Assembly (NCBI RefSeq): GCF_035917415.1
Contig: NZ_CP109073.1
Coordinates: 1,054,001 to 1,118,000, forward strand
Length of the DNA: 64,000 bases
Direction of reading: 5' to 3'
Origin: Streptomyces sp. NBC_01803
GTDB lineage: Bacteria > Actinomycetota > Actinomycetes > Streptomycetales > Streptomycetaceae
Shown: one piece after another, positions 17,202 through 25,697 of the stretch
How positions within the stretch are numbered: position 1 is the first letter of the stretch
Layout of the letters: every line of letters begins with the position of its first letter
The notes under the pieces: model-generated
The model's input: only the letters and a program-made list of their open reading frames with translations
Told to the model about the DNA's origin: nothing
The model's database searches: none
Position numbers and translations under genes: made by a program

Positions 17202-18146
17202 TCACCCGAGCCTTATCCGGGGGTCGAGCACGGCGTAGGCGATGTCGGTGAGCAGTTGGATCACGACGAAGACTCCGACGAGGAGCAGCAGCAGGTCCTG
17301 GACGACGGGGTAGTCCCGGGAGATGACGCCCTGCTGGGCGAGCCGGCCGAGCCCCGGCCAGGCGAAGATCGCCTCCACCAGGATGGCGCCGCCCAGGAGC
17401 TGTCCGGTCTGCATGCCGAGCACGGTGACGGCCGGGGGGAGCGCGTTGGGCAGGGCGTGGCGCCAGATCACCCGGCGGCGCGAGACGCCCAGCGCCGTGG
17501 CGGTGCGCACGTAGTCCTCGTCCAGCGCCCGTTCCAGGCCGTCCTTGAGATACCGGCCGAGGACGGCGGCGCTGGGGAGGGCGAGGCAGAGGGCCGGCAT
17601 CAGCAGGTACTGGGCGCCGAGGTCGGGGGCGTCGAGGACGGAGAGATGCCCGCCGGCCGGGAGCCAGCCGAGGCCGACGGCGAACACCAGGACGAGGACG
17701 ACGCCGGTGACGAACGGCGGCACGGACAGGGCGCCGGTGGTCAGGACCCGGACGGCGGCGCGGACCGGGCGGCGCCGGGCGGTGGCGCCCAGGACGCCGA
17801 GGGCCAGACCGAGCGCGACGACGAGCACGAGGGCGCCGACGGTCAGCTCGACGGTCGCGCCGAGGCCGTTGCCGATGAGCTCGGCGACGTCGCCGCCGAT
17901 CGTGTAGGAGGGGCCGAGGTCGCCGTGGACCAGGTCGCCGAGCCAGGCCAGGTACTGGCTGAACACCGGCTCGTCCAGGCCGAGTCGGGCCCGGATGGCG
18001 TCGACGGTCCCGGGCGGGGCGTCGGGGCCGGCCAGGGTGACGGCGGGGTCGCCCGGGATCAGCCGGAGGATCAGGAAGATGACGAACGAGGCGAGCAGGA
18101 GGACGAGAAGGCCCGAAGGCACGCGTCTGAGCAGATAGGAGGTCAT
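17202..18146 (-). CDS. ABC transporter permease (DppB-like)
   Basis: 314 residues. Begins with the DppB-type first helix (YLLRRVPSGLLVLLLASFV) and the extracytoplasmic loop LIPGDPAVTLAG. EAA coupling motif around YVRTATALGVSRRRVIWRHA. Ends IAYAVLDPRIRLG, typical for the family. 3 nt separates it from the binding-protein gene. With the DppC-like partner it forms the translocation path. Confidence 0.93.
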   Translation of the reverse strand: MTSYLLRRVPSGLLVLLLASFVIFLILRLIPGDPAVTLAGPDAPPGTVDAIRARLGLDEPVFSQYLAWLGDLVHGDLGPSYTIGGDVAELIGNGLGATVELTVGALVLVVALGLALGVLGATARRRPVRAAVRVLTTGALSVPPFVTGVVLVLVFAVGLGWLPAGGHLSVLDAPDLGAQYLLMPALCLALPSAAVLGRYLKDGLERALDEDYVRTATALGVSRRRVIWRHALPNALPPAVTVLGMQTGQLLGGAILVEAIFAWPGLGRLAQQGVISRDYPVVQDLLLLLVGVFVVIQLLTDIAYAVLDPRIRLG

Positions 18147-18149
18147 GGG

Positions 18150-19739
18150 TCAGGCCAGGTAGGCGTCGTCGAGGTTGAGATAGCTGAACTTGTTGACCGT
18201 GGCGCCCCGCACGGCGGCGCGGGCCACCTGGAGGGCGGGCAGGACGGCGAGGTCGATGATGAACGCCTCGTCCAGCAGGAGGTCGGAGATCCGCTGGTAG
18301 AGGCCGAGGGCGTCCTCGCCGCGCGGGTCGGTGGCGCGCCAGGCGTCCTGGACCAGCTCGGTGTACTCGGGGGAGCTGAAGTGGGAGGTGTTCTGCGCCT
18401 CGTTGAAGGGATAGGCGCTGACCACGAGGGTGGAGGGCGTGACTTGGGCGAAGCCGTGCTGCATCGTCCACAGGGCGGGCATCTCGCCGGAGATCAGGCG
18501 GCGTTGGGCGTTGGTCGGATCGTAGGGCTGGAGCTCGGTGCGGATGCCGACCTGCTCCAGGTCGTACTGGACCATCTCGGCGAGGACGGTGAGGCCGGGG
18601 GTGGACGAGTGGCCGAGCGGGAGGCTGATGTTCTCGGCGCCGGCCTCCCGCAGCAACTCGCGGGCGCGGTCGGGGTCGTGGCGGTAGTGGGTGCGGTTCG
18701 CCTCGCTGAAGGCCGGGGACGACTCCGGCCAGGGGGCCGCGCTGGCGAGCCCGAAGCCACCCAGGGCCTGCTCCACGATGCGGTCGCGGTCGATGGCCCA
18801 GGCGATGGCCTGCCGGACGGTCTTGTCGTTGGTGGGGCGGACATCGACGTTGGCGCCGACGTAGTACGCGCCGCCGCCGGTCTCGTAGGAGACGATCTCG
18901 AACGCGGAGTCGTCCGCGAGGGGGGCCGCGTCGCGGCCGGCGACGCCGAGAGAGAGGTGCGACTGGCCGGTGCGCAGCGAGGAGACCAGCGAGTCGGCCT
19001 GGGTGATGACGCGGATCTCGACCCGGTCCAGGTAGGGCCGGTCGGGGCGCCAGTAGGCTTCGTTGCGGGTGAGGGTGAGGCCGGCCCCGGGCCGCCACTC
19101 CTCGAACCGGAACGGGCCGGTGCCGACCAGCCGTTCGCCCGTGATGGCGTCGTCCACCGCGTTCGGGTCGGTGATGATCATGAACTCGAAGAGATCGAAC
19201 AGGTTGCCCACCGGGTGGTCGAGGGTGAGGACGAGCTCGTGGTCACCGCGCTTGTCCAGGCCGGTGATGGCGACGGCCGTGGCTCTCAACTGGGCGGCGC
19301 GTTCGGGATTCTGAAGGTTCTCGATGGCGAAGACGACGTCGTCGGCGGTGAACGGCCGCCCGTCGTGGAACGTCACGTCGTCCCGCAGCCGCAGCGTGAC
19401 GGTGGTGCCGTCCTGCGAGATGTCCCACGAACTCGCTAGCTCGGGCTGCGGCTTGAGGTCGTCGTCGTAGCGGGTGAGGGTGTTGAACACCAGGCGGTGC
19501 GGCAGGTTCATGGAGCTCTGGGAGAAGAGCAGCCCCGGGGCGAAGTCCACGCCGTGGGCGACGGTCAGGGTGCCGCCGCGGCGCGGCTCGCCGCCGGCTC
19601 CGGCGCCGTCGGTGCTCTCGTCCTGGCTGGCGGCTGAGCGGCAGGCGGCGAGGGTGAGCAGCGCGGCGCCGGCGCCACCGGCCCGTAGCAGACCGCGCCG
19701 GGTCGGGCCGGTGGACGTGAAGGGATACAGCGAGTTCAT
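18150..19739 (-). CDS. ABC transporter substrate-binding lipoprotein (family 5)
   Basis: 529 residues. N-terminus carries a twin-arginine pattern (TRRGLLRAGGAG) and a lipobox LAAC, so it is a Tat-exported lipoprotein. SBP family 5 features: LTRYDDDLKPQPELASSWD near residue 85, TFHDGRPFTADDVVFAIENL, and KTVRQAIAWAIDRDRIV. First structural gene of the importer operon. Ligand not predictable; the linked sulfatases and cysteine leader peptide suggest an organosulfur compound. Confidence 0.93.
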   Translation of the reverse strand: MNSLYPFTSTGPTRRGLLRAGGAGAALLTLAACRSAASQDESTDGAGAGGEPRRGGTLTVAHGVDFAPGLLFSQSSMNLPHRLVFNTLTRYDDDLKPQPELASSWDISQDGTTVTLRLRDDVTFHDGRPFTADDVVFAIENLQNPERAAQLRATAVAITGLDKRGDHELVLTLDHPVGNLFDLFEFMIITDPNAVDDAITGERLVGTGPFRFEEWRPGAGLTLTRNEAYWRPDRPYLDRVEIRVITQADSLVSSLRTGQSHLSLGVAGRDAAPLADDSAFEIVSYETGGGAYYVGANVDVRPTNDKTVRQAIAWAIDRDRIVEQALGGFGLASAAPWPESSPAFSEANRTHYRHDPDRARELLREAGAENISLPLGHSSTPGLTVLAEMVQYDLEQVGIRTELQPYDPTNAQRRLISGEMPALWTMQHGFAQVTPSTLVVSAYPFNEAQNTSHFSSPEYTELVQDAWRATDPRGEDALGLYQRISDLLLDEAFIIDLAVLPALQVARAAVRGATVNKFSYLNLDDAYLA

Positions 19740-19878
19740 GAATGCCTACCGAAAGTGATGTGAACGGGTTTTTCCTACCCATGGCGGGCGGCGTGGCACG
19801 CTTCGATCGGCCGCCCGGCCGCCATTGATTTCTTTACGAGGGGAATCAACTCGGCGCATGGATCACCACCGCGCGGAA

Positions 19879-19893
19879 ACCGCCACAGGCGGT
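19879..19893 (-). promoter_or_regulatory. small hairpin between leader peptide and transporter operon
   Basis: Perfect 6-bp stem ACCGCC/GGCGGT with a 3-nt loop, downstream of the leader-peptide stop. Could be part of an attenuator; weak on its own. Confidence 0.3.
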
Positions 19894-19968
19894 CAGGGTG
19901 GGTCAGGTCAGCTCAGGGACGCGCGGAGCGAGGAACGCGGGAAGCGGGCGTCGTGGCCCGGTCGCGGG

Positions 19969-20076
19969 TCAGAGACAGCGGCGACACGGCACGGAAGCGC
20001 GCACGGCACAGATCGCGCTGGCCTGCCGACGGAGGTCGACATGCCTGCGGGACACGAGGCGCAGTTCCGGATTCAC
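19969..20076 (-). CDS. cysteine-containing leader peptide (uORF)
   Basis: 35 residues from GTG 20076; an in-frame ATG at 20115 would give 48. The core LVSRRHVDLRR followed by Cys at positions 23, 31 and 34 (…ICAV…PCRRC…) matches the R-x-HVDL-x-R 'putative leader peptide' family found ahead of sulfur-assimilation genes in actinomycetes. It sits ~230 nt upstream of the ABC transporter operon on the same strand. Likely role: ribosome stalling or release at Cys codons couples transporter expression to cysteine supply (known for cysteine-responsive uORFs in mycobacteria; inference here). Found by direct reading because it is too short for ordinary gene calling. Confidence 0.75.
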   Translation of the reverse strand: MNPELRLVSRRHVDLRRQASAICAVRASVPCRRCL

Positions 20077-20121
20077 GGCAGCAGGGTGACAGGAATGGTC
20101 TGGGCCGGTCAACATGCGTCC

Positions 20122-20144
20122 GAAACTGACAGCCCTTCAGTTTC
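20122..20144. promoter_or_regulatory. perfect inverted repeat ahead of leader peptide/ABC operon
   Basis: GAAACTGA-N7-TCAGTTTC, an 8-bp perfect palindrome and unusually AT-rich for this genome. It lies 46 nt upstream of the leader-peptide GTG; a TTGACC that could act as a -35 element lies at 20107-20112 (minus strand). Best read as an operator, possibly for the neighbouring ROK regulator; no second copy was seen in the ROK/TauD intergenic region. Confidence 0.55.
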
Positions 20145-20178
20145 AGCCCCAGGTCCGGCAGCTCAACTCCGGGACGCA

Positions 20179-20345
20179 GATCCGACGACCCACATCCGGC
20201 AGCTCAACTTCAGGACCCGAGATCCGGCGACCCACATCCGGCAGCTCAACTTCAGGACCCCAGATCCGACGACCCACATCCGGCGACCCAACTCCGGACC
20301 CCAGATCCGACGACCCACATCCGGCGACCCAACTTCAGGACCCCG
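20179..20345. repeat. 42-bp direct tandem repeats, four units
   Basis: Units at 20179-20220, 20221-20262, 20263-20303 (41 bp) and 20304-20345. Each begins GATCCGRCGACCCACATCCG; the variable second half is of two kinds (…GCAGCTCAACTTCAGG… in units 1-2, …GCGACCCAACT… in units 3-4). Degenerate flanking half-units lie on both sides (from ~20148; and 20346 on, running into the ROK stop). Not in the ROK frame and without believable coding potential. Confidence 0.9.
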
Positions 20346-20356
20346 GATCCGGCGGC

Positions 20357-21577
20357 TCAGGTCCACGAGCTGGGCGGGGCGCTCTGCAACGGACTGCGGT
20401 ACAGCGCGGACAGCGCCGGGGTGCCCCCGGCGACCGGCAGCACGGCCGGACCCGCGTGCGGCCCGGCCAGCCGCGCCGGGTCGTCGCAGACATGGGACCG
20501 CTCCGCGAACTCGGCGCCCATCACCTCCAGATACTCCGGGTTGAGAATGCTGGAGACCTCCGTGACGAGCACCACGTCCGGGTTGAGCACGTCCGTCAGC
20601 AGCGCCGCCGCCCGCCCGACCAGCCGGGCCCGCTCGCGCAGCAGCCGGTCCGCGCGCCGGTCCCCCGCCGCCGCCGCGTCGACCACCAGCCGGACGTCCG
20701 GCTCGGGAACGACCCCCTCCCCCACCGCGCGCTCGGCCACCGCCGTGTCGGAGGCGGCGGCCCGCAGGCAGCCGGAGCGTCCGCACCCGCAGCGCACGCC
20801 GCGCGCGCCGACCGGCAGGTGGTCGATGTCCCCGGCCGCCGACCGGGGTCCCTGGTGGACCACGCCGGCGATGCCGACGGCCGCGTCCACCACGTTCCCG
20901 ATGAACAGGTGCACCACGCTGCGCCGGGCCGCCGGGCGGCCGAAGAGGATCTCCGCCTTGGCGATGGCCCGCGCGTGGTTGTCCACGTGCACCGGCAGCC
21001 CGAGGCCGCGTTCCAGCAGCGCGCGCAGCGGCAGTTCGCCCATACCGAGCGCCGTGTGTCGCACCACGACCCCCTGCCCTGGATCGACCCAGCCGCCGAT
21101 CACCGCCCCGAGGCTCAGCACCGGCCGGCCGGCGGCCCGTTCGGCGAGGAAGCCGGGCAGCCTGCCCAGCACGGCGTCGAGCACGGCGGCCGATGTCGGC
21201 GCCGCGTGGTCGACCAGCCCCCGGGCGACCACGCCGCCACGCAGGTCGAGCAGGCAGTAGGTCGAGGCCGGCACCCCGATATGCACACCGCCCACCAACG
21301 GCCCCTCGGTGTCGATGTCCACCGGCACCTGGGGACGTCCCACACTGCCGCCGACCGTCAACTCGGGCCGTTCTCGCACCAGTCCGAGGCGCGCGAGCCC
21401 GAGGTACTGGCGGGAGACGGCCGCCGGGCTGAGGCCGGAGAGCCGGGATATGCCGCTCCTGGCGATGGGCCCGTGGTCGAGCACGGCCCGGAAGACGGCG
21501 GCGGCGTTGGTGTCACGCCGCCCGTCGCCGGCCGCGGCGGCCGGCCGGCCCCAGAGGTCGGCGGGAGACAAGCTCAT
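20357..21577 (-). CDS. ROK-family transcriptional regulator
   Basis: 406 residues. N-terminal MarR-like helix-turn-helix (VLDHGPIARSGISRLSGLSP; VSRQYLGLARLGLVRE). ROK sugar-kinase-like core from residue ~80 (VHIGVPASTYCLLDLRGGV; VDNHARAIAKAE). The zinc-type motif is altered: GVRCGCGRSGCLRA keeps the three Cys but has Leu-Arg where Leu-Glu is usual. Divergent from the TauD-type gene and behind the ABC operon, so it probably regulates the island; its effector need not be a sugar. Confidence 0.9.
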   Translation of the reverse strand: MSLSPADLWGRPAAAAGDGRRDTNAAAVFRAVLDHGPIARSGISRLSGLSPAAVSRQYLGLARLGLVRERPELTVGGSVGRPQVPVDIDTEGPLVGGVHIGVPASTYCLLDLRGGVVARGLVDHAAPTSAAVLDAVLGRLPGFLAERAAGRPVLSLGAVIGGWVDPGQGVVVRHTALGMGELPLRALLERGLGLPVHVDNHARAIAKAEILFGRPAARRSVVHLFIGNVVDAAVGIAGVVHQGPRSAAGDIDHLPVGARGVRCGCGRSGCLRAAASDTAVAERAVGEGVVPEPDVRLVVDAAAAGDRRADRLLRERARLVGRAAALLTDVLNPDVVLVTEVSSILNPEYLEVMGAEFAERSHVCDDPARLAGPHAGPAVLPVAGGTPALSALYRSPLQSAPPSSWT

Positions 21578-21916
21578 CTCGTCGGTCCTTCCCGGTGTTC
21601 GTTGCGGCTGTTTGCGTCTCTGTGAACATTCCGGCCGCGCGTCGGCCGGCCCGTCGCACGCCCCGCACGGCCCGGCACGGGCCGGGCCACACCCCCGTGC
21701 GCAACGGTGTCGCCGCAGGTCAGCGGCCGTGGCGGAACGGCCGCGGACAGGCAGCCGGCACCGGTCGCCGCGGAGGCCGATTCAATCACCCCCGGCGGTC
21801 CGCCCGAACCGGAAGGGAGTTGACGGTGACCGCTCCACCGGATTTATTTCGCTGCGAGATCAACCAACGCCTCCCGCACACCATCACGGATGCGCGCGAA
21901 ACGAAAGGGTCCGGCC
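21578..21916. other. divergent promoter region, ROK / dioxygenase
   Basis: 339 nt without a credible gene. It includes a short palindrome GGCCCG-GCA-CGGGCC at 21669-21683 and an AT-richer patch with a promoter-like pair near 21820-21848. Confidence 0.5.
21820..21848 (+). promoter_or_regulatory. candidate sigma-70-type promoter for the dioxygenase gene
   Basis: TTGACG, 17-nt spacer, TTTATT, ending about 68 nt before ATG 21917. The -35 is one base from consensus; the -10 is weaker. Confidence 0.4.
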
Positions 21917-22909
21917 ATGACGACGGCTGCCACGACCACCTCCCCGTCCACCACTTCCCCGTCCACTTCCTCCGCGCCCACCACCTCCGCGCCCACCATC
22001 ACCGTCACGCGCCTCGGCGGCCGGATCGGCGCCGTCATCGAGGGCGTCCGGCTCGGCGGCGACCTGTCGCCGGAGACGACCGCGGCGATACGCGCGGCGA
22101 TCCTCGCCCACAAGGTGGTGTTCTTCCGCGGCCAGGGCCACCTGGACGGGGAGAGCCACGAGGCGTTCGGCCGGCTGCTCGGCACGCCCGTCGCCCACCC
22201 CACGGTCCCCTCCGCGGACGGGCGGTACGCGCTCCCCATCGACTCCGACCTCGGCCGCGCCAACGCCTGGCACACCGACGTCACCTTCGTCCCGGCCTAC
22301 CCCGCCTTCTCGATCCTGCGCGCCGTCACGATCCCGCCGTACGGCGGCAACACCCTGTGGTCGAACACGGTCGCCGCCTACGAGTCCCTGGCCGAGCCGC
22401 TGCGGGTCCTCGCGGACAGCCTGCGCGCCGTCCACTCCAACGAGTACGACTACGCCGCCGCCCACCCCGGCGCGGACGACGCCCGCCTCGCCCAGTACCG
22501 CGAGGTGTTCGTCTCCACCAAGTTCCGCACCGAGCACCCGGTGGTCCGCGTGCACCCCGAGACCGGCGAACGCTCTCTGCTCCTCGGGAACTTCGTGCAG
22601 CGCGTAGTGGGCGTCACGACCAAGGACTCCCGGCTGCTCCTCGACCTCTTCCAGGCCCACATCGAGCGCCCCGAGAACACCGTGCGCTGGGCGTGGCAGC
22701 CCGGCGACGTGGCGATCTGGGACAACCGCGCCACCCAGCACTACGGCGTGGACGACTCCGGCGACCACCGCCGCACGCTGAGCCGTGTGACCATCGACGG
22801 CGACGTGCCGGTGGGCCCGGAAGGCCGCGCCAGCTTCCTGGTGGAGCCGGAGACGATCCCGGCGCCGGCCTTCGGCCCGATCTCGGGCGCGTCGACGGCC
22901 GCCGCCTGA
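21917..22909 (+). CDS. TauD/TfdA-family 2-oxoglutarate-dependent dioxygenase
   Basis: 330 residues. Fe(II)/2-oxoglutarate oxygenase, likely freeing sulfite or sulfate from a sulfonate or alkyl sulfate. Iron ligands: H and D of AWHTDVTF (near residue 116) and the distal His in DNRATQHYG; the Arg in HRRTLSRVT binds 2-oxoglutarate. The N-terminal 25 residues are a Ser/Thr/Pro-rich tail of uncertain meaning. ATG 21917 follows GAAAGGG. A sulfatase gene lies 39 nt downstream, supporting an organosulfur role (AtsK-like alkylsulfatase or taurine-type dioxygenase). Confidence 0.92.
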   Translation: MTTAATTTSPSTTSPSTSSAPTTSAPTITVTRLGGRIGAVIEGVRLGGDLSPETTAAIRAAILAHKVVFFRGQGHLDGESHEAFGRLLGTPVAHPTVPSADGRYALPIDSDLGRANAWHTDVTFVPAYPAFSILRAVTIPPYGGNTLWSNTVAAYESLAEPLRVLADSLRAVHSNEYDYAAAHPGADDARLAQYREVFVSTKFRTEHPVVRVHPETGERSLLLGNFVQRVVGVTTKDSRLLLDLFQAHIERPENTVRWAWQPGDVAIWDNRATQHYGVDDSGDHRRTLSRVTIDGDVPVGPEGRASFLVEPETIPAPAFGPISGASTAAA

Positions 22910-22948
22910 CCCCGGCCGCCTCCCGCCCGCCCCCGTTCCGAGGAAGCC

Positions 22949-24391
22949 ATGAGTGCCAGCGCGCCACGCCCGAACGTGATCGTCATCCTGACCGACCAGC
23001 AGCGGTGGGACACCACCGGGGTGGCCGGCAATCCGGCCGACGTCACACCGGAGTTCGACCGGATCGCGCACACCGGCACCCATGTCGCGTGCGCGCTGAC
23101 GCCGCAGCCGGTGTGTGCGCCGGCCCGCGCGGCGCTCCAGACCGGGCGCTACGCGACGGCCACCGGCGTGTTCCGCAACGGGCTGCCGCTGCCGCCGGAC
23201 ATCCCCACCCTCGCCAAGTCGTTCGCGGCGGCCGGGTACACCACGGGCTACCTCGGCAAGTGGCACCTGGCGGGCGACGACGCGGGGGCCGGGCCGGTCG
23301 CGCCCGAGGCGCGCGCCGGGTACGAGCGGTGGCTGGCGAGCGCCCTGCTGGAGTTCACCTCGGACGCCTACCGCACGGTGCTGTACGACGAGGCCGGGCA
23401 GCCGGTGCGGCTGCCCGGCTACCGTTCGGACGCGCTGATCGACGCGGCGATCCGTTTCGTCGCGGACCACGACCCCGGCGACGGCGAGCGCGCCGGCGCG
23501 CGGCCGTTCCTGCTGTTCCTGTCGCTGCTGGAGCCGCACCACCAGAACGCCACCGACGACTACCCGGCCCCCGAGGGCTACCGCGAGCGCTACGCGGGCC
23601 GCTGGCTACCGCCCGACCTGGCCGCGCTCGCCGCCGGGGCCCCGCAGGGCGGGGCGCTGCGCCATCTCGGCGGCTACCTGGGCCAGATCAAGCGCGTGGA
23701 CGAGGGCGTGGGGCGGCTGCGGGACGCGCTGCGCGGCCTCGGCGCGGACGGCCGGACGGTCCTCGCCTGGACGGCCGACCACGGCTCCCACTTCCGCACC
23801 CGCAACGCCGAGTACAAGCGGTCGGCGCACGACGCCTCGGTGCGGGTGCCGCTGGCGCTGACCGGCCCCGGCTTCACCGGCGGCGGCCGGATCACGCACC
23901 CGGTCAGCACGGTCGACCTGGTGCCGACGCTGCTGGAGGCGGCCGGACTGCCGGTGCCCGACGGTGTGCAGGGCCGCTCGTTCCTGCCGCTGCTGGGCGG
24001 CGGCGCCGATCCGGGCCGCCCCGAGTCGGTGTTCGTCCAGATCAGCGAGTCACAGGTCGGCCGGGCGGTGCGCACCGAGCGCTGGAAGTACGCGGTGGCC
24101 GCGCCCGGCGCGGACCCGTGGCACGAGCCCGACGCCGCCCGTTATGTCGAGACCGAGCTGTACGATCTGGCCGCCGATCCCTACGAGTTGGACAATCTGG
24201 CCAGGCTCGACTCGCACCGCGAGGTCGCGGACGGGCTGCGCGCGGCGCTGCTCGGCTGGCTGGCCCGGGTGGGCGAACGCCCGGCGGAGATCGTCCCGGC
24301 CCCGGCCCGTCCCGCCGGCCAGCGCCGCGCCGACCCCGAGGTCCGTGCACTGCCCTGGGCCGACCTGCCGTTCGGCCACCAGCGGCGCTAG
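22949..24391 (+). CDS. sulfatase (type I, Cys-type)
   Basis: 480 residues. Formylglycine motif VCAPARAALQTGRY near residue 56 (C-x-P-x-R), metal ligands in VILTDQQRWDT at the start and TADHGSHF near residue 273. No signal peptide. Compact, unlike the 772-residue sulfatase nearby, and closer to choline-sulfatase/phosphonate-hydrolase-like members. Cotranscribed with the TauD-type gene. Its TAG stop and the TAG of the opposite gene share one CTAG. Confidence 0.92.
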   Translation: MSASAPRPNVIVILTDQQRWDTTGVAGNPADVTPEFDRIAHTGTHVACALTPQPVCAPARAALQTGRYATATGVFRNGLPLPPDIPTLAKSFAAAGYTTGYLGKWHLAGDDAGAGPVAPEARAGYERWLASALLEFTSDAYRTVLYDEAGQPVRLPGYRSDALIDAAIRFVADHDPGDGERAGARPFLLFLSLLEPHHQNATDDYPAPEGYRERYAGRWLPPDLAALAAGAPQGGALRHLGGYLGQIKRVDEGVGRLRDALRGLGADGRTVLAWTADHGSHFRTRNAEYKRSAHDASVRVPLALTGPGFTGGGRITHPVSTVDLVPTLLEAAGLPVPDGVQGRSFLPLLGGGADPGRPESVFVQISESQVGRAVRTERWKYAVAAPGADPWHEPDAARYVETELYDLAADPYELDNLARLDSHREVADGLRAALLGWLARVGERPAEIVPAPARPAGQRRADPEVRALPWADLPFGHQRR

Positions 24392-25284
24392 GCGGGCCGC
24401 CGGGCGGCGGGGGTGGCCAGGGCCTCCGGGCCGGGCACGGGCGGCGTGGCCACGGCCGACCAGTCGATGATCCGCACGGCCGCGCCCGCCGCCTCCAGGC
24501 CGCGGCAGTGGGCATGGTGCCGGCGCGCGATGTCGTCCACGCGCAGCCGGGAGCCGAACGCCGGATCGTTCAGCAGCCGCCGGGCGTAGGCCCACAGCCG
24601 GGGGTGGTCGGCGATCCGGCGCACCGCGTCCGCGCCCAGGTGCCACCGGTGCACCGTGTCCAGCTGCACGAGCGTCACCCACAGATGCACGTCCGCCGCG
24701 GTCAGGTCGTCGCCGGTCAGGAACGGGCGCCCGGCGAGCCGTTCCTCCACGGCCGCGAGGGCGGCCAGCAGGGTGCGCAGCGCCTGTGCCCGCTCCCGTT
24801 CGCCGTCCGGGCCGCCGTCGCCGGGCGCTCCCGCCCGCTGGGCGGCCTCGCTGATGTCCCGGTCGCACAGCACGGCCAGGGCGGCGATCTCGCGTTCGGC
24901 GGCCGGCGGCCGGAGCCCGGCACGACCGGCGGCGGCGAACCGGGTGGTCAGGTCCCGGAGGATGTCGGGGGCGTGGTTGTTCACGACGCGCCCGCTCCAC
25001 CGGTCGACCAGCGCCGGGGCGGTGGCCGGTCCCCGGTAGTCGTGCGCGGTCCGCTCGTACGCCGCCCGCAGCTCGGCGTAGCCGCCGTCGGCGTCGGGCA
25101 CGGCGGGCAGCGGGACGAGGGGCATCCGGTCGCCGAGCCCGAGCAGGCCATGGGTGATGGCCACGCGCAGACAGCCGGGACAGGACAGCGACAGGTAGAG
25201 GCGGTAGCGGTACGGCGCGGCGTAGTAGCCGTGGCGCGCGTCCGGGCCGATCCGGCCACGGAAGGTGTGCGTCGTCGCGGGCAT
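24388..25284 (-). CDS. glutathione S-transferase-like protein (Xi class / YqjG-ECM4 family)
   Basis: 298 residues. N-terminal thioredoxin-like half with the nucleophile region SLSCPGCLRVAITHG near residue 34 (CPxC in place of the usual CPWAHR). C-terminal all-helical half (FLTGDDLTAADVHLWVTLVQ) is diagnostic. In actinomycetes such proteins may use mycothiol rather than glutathione to reduce conjugated quinones (inference). Convergent with the sulfatase. Confidence 0.85.
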   Translation of the reverse strand: MPATTHTFRGRIGPDARHGYYAAPYRYRLYLSLSCPGCLRVAITHGLLGLGDRMPLVPLPAVPDADGGYAELRAAYERTAHDYRGPATAPALVDRWSGRVVNNHAPDILRDLTTRFAAAGRAGLRPPAAEREIAALAVLCDRDISEAAQRAGAPGDGGPDGERERAQALRTLLAALAAVEERLAGRPFLTGDDLTAADVHLWVTLVQLDTVHRWHLGADAVRRIADHPRLWAYARRLLNDPAFGSRLRVDDIARRHHAHCRGLEAAGAAVRIIDWSAVATPPVPGPEALATPAARRPA

Positions 25285-25697
25285 GGCTCTCCCTCACATG
25301 CGAATGGTCGGCGGTGGTGTGGAACGGGAGGGAGCGGGCGACCGGCGTCTGGGGGCCGGGCGCCTCAGAAGGGGCTACTGCCCGCGCTGCACACACGCAA
25401 CAGGTCGATGTGGCGACGAGACGTCAGATAGGGAAGGACGGGAACCGGACAGTGGGTCTCTGATCCTCCGTCACCCATGGCGATCCGTTCGTTCGGTCAG
25501 ACTTGGTGGACACAACCTTGGTGGGACAACACGTCGCGGGGGCCTCGTGGATTGTCGATCTCCCCGGCACGCACGTCAAGGGGTCCCGTTTCCGGCCATC
25601 CGCCGACCCCACGCCCAGCCGTGCGCCGGTCCGGCCGTAACGCCGGCGCCACGCGGCGTTGAGCCACGGGAAACGGCCGCCGCCTAGCGTCCCGGCC
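25285..25697. other. 413-nt divergent intergenic region
   Basis: No convincing gene. It separates the GST-like gene from the GntR regulator. The stretch is less GC-rich than its surroundings around 25480-25560. No clear hairpin; promoters presumably face both ways. Confidence 0.5.

Noticed and set aside
20163..20345. Minus-strand reading of the 42-bp repeats as a 14-residue peptide repeat
   Set aside because: It lies in a different frame from the ROK gene, needs read-through from a frame with no coding support, and lacks its own start signals.
20179..20345. Possible CRISPR array
   Set aside because: Units are directly adjacent with no unique spacers, and no cas genes are present.
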